Source: Jilunia laotingensis
GTDB taxonomy: Bacteria > Bacteroidota > Bacteroidia > Bacteroidales > Bacteroidaceae
Assembly (NCBI RefSeq): GCF_014385165.1
Contig: NZ_JACRTF010000001.1
Span: forward strand, 4,402,001-4,466,000
DNA length: 64,000 nt
Direction of reading: 5' to 3'
Position numbers and translations under genes: made by a program. The notes beneath the pieces are model-generated. The model made no database searches and was not told where the DNA came from. It was given only the letters and a program-made list of their open reading frames with translations. Shown piece after piece: positions 51,650 through 60,358 of the stretch (positions are counted from its first letter, which is position 1; each line of letters opens with the position of its first letter).

Positions 51650-54600
51650 TCAGTTACGTTTTAGTTTTGATGCAAAAGGTATTTTTACTCCGGAACTACG
51701 GTGACGGATCTTTGAGGTCGTTTTGTATACCATCACAAAGAAGAACGGCACAAGAATTATGCCCAGCACAATGGCAAAGATCATTCCAAAAAACACGCCC
51801 GTACCAATTGCCTGACGACTTGCCGAGCCCGGTCCGCTAGCCAATACCATCGGAAGCATACCCAACACAAATGCCAAAGAGGTCATCAGAATGGGACGGA
51901 AGCGCAAACGGGCGGCACTTATAGCGGCAGCAACGATGTCTTCCCCATGGTCCACCTGCACTTTGGCAAATTCTACAATAAGGATGGCATTCTTTGCAGC
52001 CAGTCCAACCAACATCACAAGGCCGATCTGGAAATAAATATCATTTTCCAAGCCACATATCCATACACCGAGGTAAGCCCCCAACGCAGCTACCGGCAAT
52101 GACAGTAAAACGGCAATCGGTAAAGTCCAGCTCTCATACTGCGCTGCCAGGAAAAGGAACACGAATAGAAACACCAAAGCCAGTACCAATCCGGTTTGGC
52201 CACCGGCTTTCTTTTCCTGATAAGAAAGTCCGCTCCATTCCAGCCCGATATTATCAGGCAAATGATCACGGGCAATCTGTTCCATGATCTCCATGACCTG
52301 CCCGGAGCTATATCCTTGCGCAGCTTCCCCGCGGATCACAGCGGTAGTAAACATATTGAAGCGTTTAATGCTTCCCGGCCCCGTCGTATAAGATGCATTG
52401 CCCAAAGAAGTCAAAGGCACCATCACCCCATTGGATGCTTTCACAAAGAAGAGGTTAATATTATCCTTATGCTCACGATAGGGTGCTTCCGCTTGGATAT
52501 ATACCTTATATATACGGTTGAACATATTGAAATCGTTCACATAAACCGAACCGGTATAAGCCTTCATCGTAGAAAACACATCTGCCAACGGCACACCCAG
52601 CATCTTTACTTTATCACGGTCTACATCGAAATAAAGCTGAGGTATATCGGATTGCAATGAAGAGGACAATCCGGTAATCGCCTTCTGTTTGGAAGCATAA
52701 TACATCAATGTATCCGTAGCCTGTACCAAGTTCTCGAAAGTAGCATCCCCACGCGCTTCAAGCTGCATCTCAAAACCACCGGAACTTCCCAAGCCGGGAA
52801 TGACAGGGGGAGTAGAGAGATACACCTTGCACTCCGGATACTCTTTCAGATGCTTTTGCACTTCGGACATGATTTTCTCGATGCTGGTTTCCTTCCGGTC
52901 TTCCCAAGGTTTCAGGATTACGGTCAATTCGCTTCGCGCCTGGTTGCTGCCTACGCGCGGACTGCTTCCGGTCACATTTTGAACATAAGCCACATACGGT
53001 ATTTTATCCAGATACTCGATGGCACGTTCCGTGACTTTCCGTGTGCGTTCCAACGTAGAACCTTCGGGAAGTTCCAGCTCAACCTTGAAATATCCCTGAT
53101 CTTCTACGGGCAGAAAGCTGGTAGGAATAAGCCGATGAATCAGCAAAATAGCAATCAATACTACCCCGAAAGCACTCAGTACACGTCTTGGGTTTCTGAT
53201 AATCCGGGTGATAATGTCTACATATTTATTATTTCCGATATTCAGCCATTGGTTGATTTTACGAAAGACGATATTCTTCTTTTTTCCGCTATCCGGTTTG
53301 AGGATCAACGAACACATCACCGGACTAAGCGTCAAAGCCACTACTGTAGATATCAATACCGAGACAGCGATAGTTATAGTAAACTGACGGTAGAGTTGTC
53401 CCGTAATACCACCCAGAAAGCTCACGGGCACAAACACCGCACAAAGCACCAATGAAGTGGCAATCAAGGCACTGCTCAACCCTTGCATGGCTTTCTTCGT
53501 AGCCTCGTAAGGACTCAGCTTTTCCGTCTCCATAATATGTTCCACATTTTCCACAACGACAATCGCATCGTCCACCACTATACCAATAGCCAGAATTAAT
53601 CCCAACAAAGTAAGAATGTTCAGCGAAAAGCCGAAGATTAGCATGAATCCGAACGTACCGATCAGCGAGATAGGCACTGCGACAATCGGTATCAATGTGG
53701 CACGCCAACTCTGCAAGGAAAGATAGACAACCAATACCACCAAAACGAGTGCTTCAAACAACGTTTTATACACCTCATGAATCGATTCTGAAATATAAGT
53801 TGTCATGTCAAACGGAATCTCATAACTCAACCCTTCGGGGAAGTTTTTACTGATTTCCTCTATGGCAGCTTTTACATTATCAGCCACTTCGATAGCATTC
53901 GCACCTGGTAACATATAGATGCCGAGTACTGCCGCATTTTCTCCATTGATACCACTCTCCGTACTATATGAGGAAGCTTCCAATGAGACACGGGCAACAT
54001 CCCTTAAACGGATAATGGAACCGTTGGCATTGGCACGTACCACAATGTCCTCAAACTGACCGACGCTCGAAAGACGTCCTTGTGTGGTAATAGGTATGGT
54101 AACGTCCAATCCTTTCACCGGTTGCTGTCCCAATACACCGGCAGCCGACTCACGATTCTGGTCTTTCAAGGCATTTTGAAGATCTTGTACCGTCAGTCCG
54201 AAATTCGCCAACTTGTCCGGTTCTGCCCATATCTGCATGGCATAATACCGGCTACCGATATTCGACACGCGCCCCACACCCGGGATGCGACGAAGCACAT
54301 CAAGTACATTGATCGTAGCAAAATTACTCAGATAAATCTCATCAAACTTAGGGTCGGTAGATGTCAAACAGAGAGTCATCAACTGGCTGGGCGCTTGTTT
54401 CTCCACCGAGATCCCGTTCTGAATCACCTCGGCAGGAAGACGGGACTCGGCAAGTTTCACACGATTCTGTATTTCAACAGCCGCCAGGTCGGGATCGGCA
54501 GAAACATCGAAAGTAATCGTTGCCGAAAAACCTCCAGAATTGGAACTGTTAGATTCCATGTAAAGCATTCCGGGAGTACCGTTAATCTCCTGCTCTATAG

Positions 54601-54793
54601 GTGTAGCAACTGCCTGAGAAACAGTCAGCGCACTAGCTCCGGGATAGGAAGCACTTATTTTCACAACCGGAGGAGTGATCTGAGGATACTGATCTACCGG
54701 CAACATTGTCAGTCCGATAATACCGATAATAACAATTACGATTGAAAGCACGGCCGAAAAGACCGGCCTATCTATAAAAAAACTAACCTTCAT
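51650..54793 (-). CDS. RND efflux pump permease (HAE1/AcrB family)
   Basis: A 1047-residue inner-membrane proton antiporter. It has an N-terminal membrane helix with FFIDRPVFSAVLSIVIVI, two large periplasmic loops, and twelve membrane helices in two halves. The helix 4 proton-relay aspartates are in GIVVDDAIVVVENVEH, and the second-half motif is GLAAKNAILIVEFAK with the relay Lys. The PQITPPVVKISASYPGA porter segment is typical for HAE1. It exports hydrophobic and amphiphilic compounds using the proton gradient, with the adaptor 14 bp upstream and the outer-membrane factor 2 bp downstream. Confidence 0.96.
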   Translation of the reverse strand: MKVSFFIDRPVFSAVLSIVIVIIGIIGLTMLPVDQYPQITPPVVKISASYPGASALTVSQAVATPIEQEINGTPGMLYMESNSSNSGGFSATITFDVSADPDLAAVEIQNRVKLAESRLPAEVIQNGISVEKQAPSQLMTLCLTSTDPKFDEIYLSNFATINVLDVLRRIPGVGRVSNIGSRYYAMQIWAEPDKLANFGLTVQDLQNALKDQNRESAAGVLGQQPVKGLDVTIPITTQGRLSSVGQFEDIVVRANANGSIIRLRDVARVSLEASSYSTESGINGENAAVLGIYMLPGANAIEVADNVKAAIEEISKNFPEGLSYEIPFDMTTYISESIHEVYKTLFEALVLVVLVVYLSLQSWRATLIPIVAVPISLIGTFGFMLIFGFSLNILTLLGLILAIGIVVDDAIVVVENVEHIMETEKLSPYEATKKAMQGLSSALIATSLVLCAVFVPVSFLGGITGQLYRQFTITIAVSVLISTVVALTLSPVMCSLILKPDSGKKKNIVFRKINQWLNIGNNKYVDIITRIIRNPRRVLSAFGVVLIAILLIHRLIPTSFLPVEDQGYFKVELELPEGSTLERTRKVTERAIEYLDKIPYVAYVQNVTGSSPRVGSNQARSELTVILKPWEDRKETSIEKIMSEVQKHLKEYPECKVYLSTPPVIPGLGSSGGFEMQLEARGDATFENLVQATDTLMYYASKQKAITGLSSSLQSDIPQLYFDVDRDKVKMLGVPLADVFSTMKAYTGSVYVNDFNMFNRIYKVYIQAEAPYREHKDNINLFFVKASNGVMVPLTSLGNASYTTGPGSIKRFNMFTTAVIRGEAAQGYSSGQVMEIMEQIARDHLPDNIGLEWSGLSYQEKKAGGQTGLVLALVFLFVFLFLAAQYESWTLPIAVLLSLPVAALGAYLGVWICGLENDIYFQIGLVMLVGLAAKNAILIVEFAKVQVDHGEDIVAAAISAARLRFRPILMTSLAFVLGMLPMVLASGPGSASRQAIGTGVFFGMIFAIVLGIILVPFFFVMVYKTTSKIRHRSSGVKIPFASKLKRN

Positions 54794-54807
54794 TACTTCA
54801 ATACTTT

Positions 54808-55983
54808 TTATTCACCTTGTGATTCCTGAGTCACCACCCGGACTTGCATTCCCGGTGTCAGTTTATGGAAACCTTCAACGACTACTATCTCTCCTTCTGC
54901 AAGACCACGTTCTACCACAACCTTGTTGCCAAACTCCGGTCCAAGTTCTATAAAACGTTTTTCAACGGTAGAATTTTTACGCATCACATAGATATAAGCC
55001 CCTCCTTTTTCAATGGTTACGGCTTTCAGAGGTACTACAATAGCTCCCTCACGTACATCAAGCAACAGTTTGACCTTTGTGAATTGCCCCGGCAGCAGTA
55101 CTTGTTGCGGGTTAGGCATCTCTGCACGGACAGAGAAAGTACCCGTCTGGGGATCGACTTGCGGTTCGGCAAAATCAACATAGCCCTTAAAAGGATAGAC
55201 CGTATTATCTGCCAAAGTGATGGTTATGTTCGGTTGCCAGGAACGACTTGAATCTCTCTGGCCTATATTTATATTCCGCTCCTTACTTTTCAGGTAATCC
55301 AAAGCGGTCATGCTAAAATCAACCAACACCGTATCACTCTTCACAATGGTAGCTAACAGGGACTTGCCTCCCGGACCCACTAATGTCCCCAAATCGACAT
55401 TTCTTTCGCTGATATGTCCTGAAAGCGGGGAACGAACCAATGTATATCCCAGTTCAAGTTCCGCTTGAGCTAAGTCAGCCTCACTCATAGCAACGGTAGC
55501 CACCGCACTTTCATAAGCAGCCTCAGCATTGTCAAGATCCAACTGGCTGGCTGCATTCTGCGCATACAAAGGTTTGATACGTTCAAAATCTCGTTGAGCT
55601 TTTAATGCCTGTGCCTCGTCTTTCTTTAATTGGGCACGTGCCTTATCAGCTTTAGCACGATATTGTTCCTGATTAATGACAAAAAGTACCTGATTCTTAT
55701 TTACATAGGTACCCTCGGCAAACAACATCTGTTCAAGATATCCTTCGACACGAGCGCGTACCTCCACAAATTGTTGCGCACGAATACGCCCTACATATTC
55801 ACCATAGATCTCCACATCATCTTTTGTAGCAGCTTCCACCACAACAGTTGGAACATCAGGCAAAGCCTTACGCGGACGGGTAAACCACCAATAGCCTCCC
55901 AGTAACAAAACGATGCAAACAACAGCAGCAATGGTTCTCTTTTTCCTTATTTTCAGTTCTTTCTTCGAGAAGAATGATCTCAT
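54808..55983 (-). CDS. RND efflux periplasmic adaptor (membrane-fusion protein)
   Basis: A 391-residue membrane-fusion protein with an N-terminal membrane anchor (about 15-33) and a biotinyl-lipoyl-like hairpin (VEVRARVEGYLEQMLFAEGTYVNKNQ). A coiled-coil stretch (KADKARAQLKKDEAQALKAQ) follows, then the lipoyl return VRSPLSGHISERNVDLG, a beta-barrel (GQFTKVKLLLDVREGAIVVP) and the membrane-proximal end. It links the permease to the outer-membrane duct. First gene of the operon; the divergent promoter region upstream carries repeated TGTGGA sites (56119-56155). Confidence 0.95.
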   Translation of the reverse strand: MRSFFSKKELKIRKKRTIAAVVCIVLLLGGYWWFTRPRKALPDVPTVVVEAATKDDVEIYGEYVGRIRAQQFVEVRARVEGYLEQMLFAEGTYVNKNQVLFVINQEQYRAKADKARAQLKKDEAQALKAQRDFERIKPLYAQNAASQLDLDNAEAAYESAVATVAMSEADLAQAELELGYTLVRSPLSGHISERNVDLGTLVGPGGKSLLATIVKSDTVLVDFSMTALDYLKSKERNINIGQRDSSRSWQPNITITLADNTVYPFKGYVDFAEPQVDPQTGTFSVRAEMPNPQQVLLPGQFTKVKLLLDVREGAIVVPLKAVTIEKGGAYIYVMRKNSTVEKRFIELGPEFGNKVVVERGLAEGEIVVVEGFHKLTPGMQVRVVTQESQGE

Positions 55984-56118
55984 AACTACACGAATTATTT
56001 AATTTAACTTATGTTTGTTCTATCTTCTTATAATGCAAGTTTTATACCAAAATCTTACGGTTTATCTTTCATTACTCAATATCAGCCTTTTATATATTTA
56101 TCAAGTAAAGAGGGACAT

Positions 56119-56155
56119 TGTGGAATTTCTTTGCCGACTGTGGATTTTATCCACA
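56119..56155. promoter_or_regulatory. Cluster of TGTGGA half-sites in divergent promoter region
   Basis: TGTGGA occurs at 56119-56124 and 56139-56144 (20 bases apart), and inverted (TCCACA) at 56150-56155. The last two form the dyad TGTGGAT-TTT-ATCCACA (56139-56155). It lies between the efflux operon and the patatin gene, as expected for an operator. Confidence 0.4.
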
Positions 56156-56215
56156 ATTCCGACTTTTGGAACATAAAACGAGATAAATGCCCTCATAACT
56201 AAACAAATTATCATG

Positions 56216-56223
56216 TACATTTG
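56216..56223 (+). promoter_or_regulatory. -7 box (TACATTTG) of the patatin gene
   Basis: Exact TAnnTTTG about 34 bases before the ATG at 56258; no obvious -33 element. Confidence 0.5.
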
Positions 56224-56257
56224 TATTATTTTATAAAGTATATAACAAAGACACACA

Positions 56258-58468
56258 ATGAAAAAACAATTATCTTTGACATTGGTTCTATTGTCCTGCC
56301 TTTTTCTAGTTCTACCAGTTTCCGCACAACAACGAAAAAAGGTAGGCGTAGTGCTTAGTGGAGGCGGAGCAAAAGGCGTAGCACATATCGGAGCATTAAA
56401 AGTCATCCGCGATGCCGGAATCCCGATCGACTACATAGCTGGTACAAGTATGGGGTCCATCATCGGAGGATTGTCTGCCATAGGGTATACCCCGGAACAA
56501 CTAGAAAAAATGGTCAAAGAGCAGAACTGGAATTTCCTGTTAAGTGATCGAATCAAAAGAAGCGAACAAACCTTGGCTGAGCGACAAAACTCAGAAACTT
56601 ACATAATTTCAATTCCTTTCTCCAAAACGTTAAAAGATAGAGCATTGGGAGGAGTTATCCAAGGACAAAACTTGGAAAACCTTTTCCAGAACCTCACGTT
56701 AGGATATCATGATTCGATTAATTTCAACAAACTCCCCATCCCTTTTGCCTGTGTATCCGAAAACATTGTAAATGGGAGTAAAATAGTATTCCATGATGGA
56801 GTACTTTCTACTGCTATGCGTGCCAGCATGGCCATTCCGGGAGTGTTCACCCCTGTCAGACTGGACAGTATGGTATTGGTAGACGGTGGCATGGTAGACA
56901 ACTATCCTGTAGATGTGGTGAAAGCTATGGGAGCAGAAATCATTATCGGAGTCGATGTTCAGAATAATCTTCGAACTGCAGGAGAACTGAATAGTGCAGC
57001 CGACATCTTGAACCAAATAGTCAGCCTGACCGGACAAAAGATTTATTTGGAAAACATCAAAGAGACTAATACGTACATCAAAGTAGATGTACAAGGATAT
57101 TCTGCTGCCAGTTTCAATGCCCCGGCATTGGATACGCTGATGCACCGAGGTGAAGAAGCTGCCCGTAGCCAGTGGAACGAACTCATTGCGTTGAAAAAAA
57201 AGATCGGAATCCCGGAAGACTATAAAGCTACTTATCCGGAACTGGAATTATCCACTTATGAATCCAAAGATTTCTTTGTTAAAGAAATCATGTTCTCCGG
57301 TATCGAAGATGACGACAAGAAATGGATGATGCGCAAATGCAAACTTTTAGAAAACAGCAATGTCACCATGGAGCAGTTGGAACAGGCACTATCGATCCTG
57401 AGAGGAAGCCAAGCTTATTCAAACGTCAGTTACAAACTGGCCAATACTCCCGAAGGCTACAACCTCATATTTCTCCTGGAAAAGAAATATGAGAAGAACA
57501 TTAATCTGGGCATTCGTTTTGACTCAGAAGAGATAGCTTCCATGTTATTGAATGCCACTCTCAGCCTAAAGACCAAAGTGCCCTCTAAAGTTTCTGCCAC
57601 AGGCAGACTCGGAAAACGTTATGTGGCGCGTTTAGACTATACATTGGAACCTATACAAATGCGTAATTTCAATTTCGCCTATCAGTTTGAGTACAATGAC
57701 ATCAACATATATAATCATGGCGACCGTGCTTATAATACAACCTATAAATACCATGAAGGAGAATTCAGCTTTTCCGATGTATGGTTCAATAATCTTCGTT
57801 TTGCAGTCGGGGCACGATTTGAATATTTCAAATATAAAGACTTCCTCTATACCGGGCCTGAATATAATATGGTAGTAAAACCGGAACATTTCTTCAGCTA
57901 TTTTGCCAACATACATTATAATACCTATGATAAAGGCTATTTCCCGACCAAAGGAACAGACTTCAAAGTGGGATATTCCCTTTATACAGATAATCTTACG
58001 CAATACAACGACCATGCACCCTTTTCTGCCTTAAATGCATCATGGACAGAAGCATTCCAAGTCACAAACCGATTTGCACTTCTCCCCTCTATTTATGGTC
58101 GGGTATTGATAGGTAGAGATGTCCCCTACCCTTATCTCAATGCATTGGGAGGAAATTATTTCGGTCGTTTCCTGCCCCAACAAATGCCTTTTGCCGGAAT
58201 CGACAACTTGGAATTCACAGACAATTCCATTGTCGTAGCAGCCTTGAAGCTTCGCCAACGGATGGGAAGTAAAAATTATATCAGTTTGATCGGGAATGTG
58301 GCTGTATCAGACAATAACTTTTTCGACATATTGAAAGACAAATGGATGTATGGCTTTAGTTTAGGTTATGGATATGACAGCATGTTCGGTCCCTTGGAAG
58401 CATCGTTGGGGTACTCCAACCAAAGCAAGAAAGTGGGATTTTACATAAATCTAGGATTCTATTTTTAA
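56258..58468 (+). CDS. Patatin-like phospholipase fused to POTRA and outer-membrane barrel (type Vd)
   Basis: A 736-residue exported protein with a signal peptide (ending VSAQ). The N-terminal patatin phospholipase domain (about 27-310) has the oxyanion loop SGGGAKGVAHIGAL, the nucleophile elbow GTSMGS and the catalytic Asp in LVDGGMVDNYP. A POTRA-like segment follows (about 330-410, FVKEIMFSGIEDDDKKWMM), then a C-terminal barrel of Omp85 type ending YINLGFYF. This is the arrangement of PlpD-type (type Vd) autotransporters, in which the barrel secretes or displays the lipase. The acyltransferase two genes downstream suggests membrane-lipid turnover, an inference. Confidence 0.9.
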   Translation: MKKQLSLTLVLLSCLFLVLPVSAQQRKKVGVVLSGGGAKGVAHIGALKVIRDAGIPIDYIAGTSMGSIIGGLSAIGYTPEQLEKMVKEQNWNFLLSDRIKRSEQTLAERQNSETYIISIPFSKTLKDRALGGVIQGQNLENLFQNLTLGYHDSINFNKLPIPFACVSENIVNGSKIVFHDGVLSTAMRASMAIPGVFTPVRLDSMVLVDGGMVDNYPVDVVKAMGAEIIIGVDVQNNLRTAGELNSAADILNQIVSLTGQKIYLENIKETNTYIKVDVQGYSAASFNAPALDTLMHRGEEAARSQWNELIALKKKIGIPEDYKATYPELELSTYESKDFFVKEIMFSGIEDDDKKWMMRKCKLLENSNVTMEQLEQALSILRGSQAYSNVSYKLANTPEGYNLIFLLEKKYEKNINLGIRFDSEEIASMLLNATLSLKTKVPSKVSATGRLGKRYVARLDYTLEPIQMRNFNFAYQFEYNDINIYNHGDRAYNTTYKYHEGEFSFSDVWFNNLRFAVGARFEYFKYKDFLYTGPEYNMVVKPEHFFSYFANIHYNTYDKGYFPTKGTDFKVGYSLYTDNLTQYNDHAPFSALNASWTEAFQVTNRFALLPSIYGRVLIGRDVPYPYLNALGGNYFGRFLPQQMPFAGIDNLEFTDNSIVVAALKLRQRMGSKNYISLIGNVAVSDNNFFDILKDKWMYGFSLGYGYDSMFGPLEASLGYSNQSKKVGFYINLGFYF

Positions 58469-58475
58469 TCTATTA

Positions 58476-58507
58476 TTTGTTCAGCCCGAAGAAAGTACTT
58501 ATCTTTA
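58476..58507 (+). promoter_or_regulatory. Promoter (TTTG-N20-TATCTTTA)
   Basis: TTTG at 58476-58479 and TATCTTTA at 58500-58507, 20 bases apart; one mismatch in the -7 box. It drives the 58549-60183 genes. Confidence 0.6.
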
Positions 58508-58548
58508 CCGCTGATATATTTTTAGTATTCATCTAAAACTAAGAGATT

Positions 58549-58818
58549 ATGGCAAGTAGAAGAAACCTTAAGAAAAATGTAAATTATATTGCTGGGGAGT
58601 TGTTCTCAGAGTGTTTAGTCAATAGTATGTTTGTACCTGGTACGGATAAAGTAAAAGCCGATGAACTCATGAATGAAATCCTTCTTATGCAGACCGATTT
58701 CGTCAGCCGTATCAGCCATACCGAACCGGGCAATGTAAAAGGGTTCTATAAAAAGTTCCATGTTGACTTCAATGCCAAAGTAAACGAAATTATTGATGCC
58801 ATCGCGAAATTGAATTAA
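58549..58818 (+). CDS. Conserved hypothetical protein, 89 residues
   Basis: A small soluble, helix-rich protein with a basic N-terminus (ASRRNLKKNVNYIAGELFSE), one cysteine and no membrane segment or signal peptide. I recognise it only as a type of small conserved Bacteroidales protein of unknown function. It starts about 40 bases after a good promoter and ends two bases before the acyltransferase start, so it is probably cotranscribed and coupled with it. Confidence 0.75.
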   Translation: MASRRNLKKNVNYIAGELFSECLVNSMFVPGTDKVKADELMNEILLMQTDFVSRISHTEPGNVKGFYKKFHVDFNAKVNEIIDAIAKLN

Positions 58819-58820
58819 GA

Positions 58821-59378
58821 ATGAAGAAAGCCCTTTATAGCTTTATTTATTATCGCCTGTTGGGTTGGAAAACGAATGTGACGGTGCCTGATCTTGATAA
58901 ATATGTCATTTGTGCGGCACCTCACACTAGTAATCTCGATCTTTTCATCGGTAAATTATTTTACGGAGCCATCGGTCGGAAAACAAGTTTCATGATGAAG
59001 AAGGAATGGTTCTTCTTTCCTTTGGGACTTATTTTCAAAGCAGTAGGTGGTATCCCGGTCGATCGGAAGCACAAAACATCTTTGGTAGAACAAATGGCGG
59101 AACAGTTTGCACGCAGTAAACAATTCCACTTGGCCATCACTCCTGAAGGTACCCGTAAATGTAATCCGAACTGGAAAAAAGGATTCTATTACATAGCACT
59201 AAAAGCGCAAGTACCTATTGTACTGATCGGCATAGATTATCCTTCAAAAACAATTTCTGCCACAAAGATGATTACTCCCAGTGGAGATATAGATAAAGAT
59301 ATGCGTGAAATAAAGCTTTACTTCAAGAACTTCAAAGGAAAATATCCCGAAAACTTCAGTATCGGCAAAGTGGAATAA
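58821..59378 (+). CDS. 1-acyl-glycerol-3-phosphate acyltransferase-like protein
   Basis: A 185-residue member of the PlsC/LPLAT family. The catalytic HxxxxD box is HTSNLD (about residues 31-36), the acceptor-binding motif is EGTRKCNPNWKKGFYYIA (about 110-127), and the GGIPVDRKHK segment is conserved. There is no N-terminal membrane segment, so it is a short soluble or peripheral form. It would acylate a lysolipid or ornithine/glycine-type lipid precursor; the acceptor is unknown. Two bases separate it from the upstream gene and 25 from the omega-amidase. Confidence 0.85.
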   Translation: MKKALYSFIYYRLLGWKTNVTVPDLDKYVICAAPHTSNLDLFIGKLFYGAIGRKTSFMMKKEWFFFPLGLIFKAVGGIPVDRKHKTSLVEQMAEQFARSKQFHLAITPEGTRKCNPNWKKGFYYIALKAQVPIVLIGIDYPSKTISATKMITPSGDIDKDMREIKLYFKNFKGKYPENFSIGKVE

Positions 59379-59403
59379 TGATGAACGGTTAAAGGTCAAT
59401 ATC

Positions 59404-60183
59404 ATGCAGCAATTACGTATTTCTATCGTACAAACCGATATTGTCTGGGAAAATAAACAAGAAAACCTCCGTTTGCTCCGTGAAAAGCTTGAAACTCTTC
59501 GCGGAACAACGGAGATTGTTGTTCTACCGGAGATGTTCTCTACCGGATTCAGCATGAATAGTCAGCAATTGGCAGAACCGATAACCGGCATAACCATTCA
59601 AACACTGAAAAGTTGGGCAGCGGAATTCCAATTTGCTCTTTGCGGAAGTTTCATCTGCAACGAACATAGCCTTTATTATAACCGCGCCTTTTTCCTGACT
59701 CCCGAAGATAATGAATATTATTATGATAAGCGCCATCTTTTCCGTATGGGCAGGGAAAGAGAACACTTTTCAGCCGGTTCGTCCTCAAAGCAGATCATTT
59801 CATACAAAGGCTGCAACATACGCTTGCTAGTGTGCTACGATCTTCGTTTTCCCGTATGGAGTCGTAATATCAATAATGAATACGATCTTCTTATCTATGT
59901 AGCCAGCTGGCCTCAACCCCGCCGGTTGGCATGGGACATATTGCTTCGTGCCCGCGCTTTGGAAAACATGTGCTATGTTTGTGGAGTCAACCGGGTAGGT
60001 ACGGATGGCAATCATCTTATATATAATGGCGGAAGTGCAATCTACTCTGCCAAAGGTGAAACATTAGTTTCCATACCAGACGGAGAGGAAGGTATTGCTA
60101 CCGCCATGTTAGACCTCCAATCCTTAAAACAATTCCGCGAGAAATTTCCTGTATGGAAGGATGCCGATACCTTCCGGATGTAG
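59404..60183 (+). CDS. Carbon-nitrogen hydrolase, omega-amidase type
   Basis: A 259-residue nitrilase-superfamily enzyme. The catalytic triad is visible: Glu in VVLPEMFSTGFSM, Lys in YYDKRHLF and Cys in LLVCYDLRFPVWSRN. The FSTGFSM and RHLFRMGREREHFSAG context matches bacterial omega-amidases (YafV-like), which hydrolyse 2-oxoglutaramate or 2-oxosuccinamate in glutamine/methionine salvage. It is the third gene of the 58549 transcription unit. Confidence 0.88.
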   Translation: MQQLRISIVQTDIVWENKQENLRLLREKLETLRGTTEIVVLPEMFSTGFSMNSQQLAEPITGITIQTLKSWAAEFQFALCGSFICNEHSLYYNRAFFLTPEDNEYYYDKRHLFRMGREREHFSAGSSSKQIISYKGCNIRLLVCYDLRFPVWSRNINNEYDLLIYVASWPQPRRLAWDILLRARALENMCYVCGVNRVGTDGNHLIYNGGSAIYSAKGETLVSIPDGEEGIATAMLDLQSLKQFREKFPVWKDADTFRM

Positions 60184-60294
60184 GTTTCGGTCTGCCCCGA
60201 TGCCGTTAAGTGACTTAAACAAACAAACGTTAAAAACAGGCGTTGGAATCAACAATACCTACAACATGGTAGTTTTATTTATAAAGTTCTTTTG

Positions 60295-60302
60295 TATCTT
60301 TG
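60295..60302 (+). promoter_or_regulatory. -7 box (TATCTTTG)
   Basis: Exact TAnnTTTG 56 bases before the ATG at 60359. Confidence 0.6.
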
Positions 60303-60358
60303 TCGTTCAGAAAAACAGTCGCACGACTTTAATCTAACATTACTTAATTAAAGAATTT

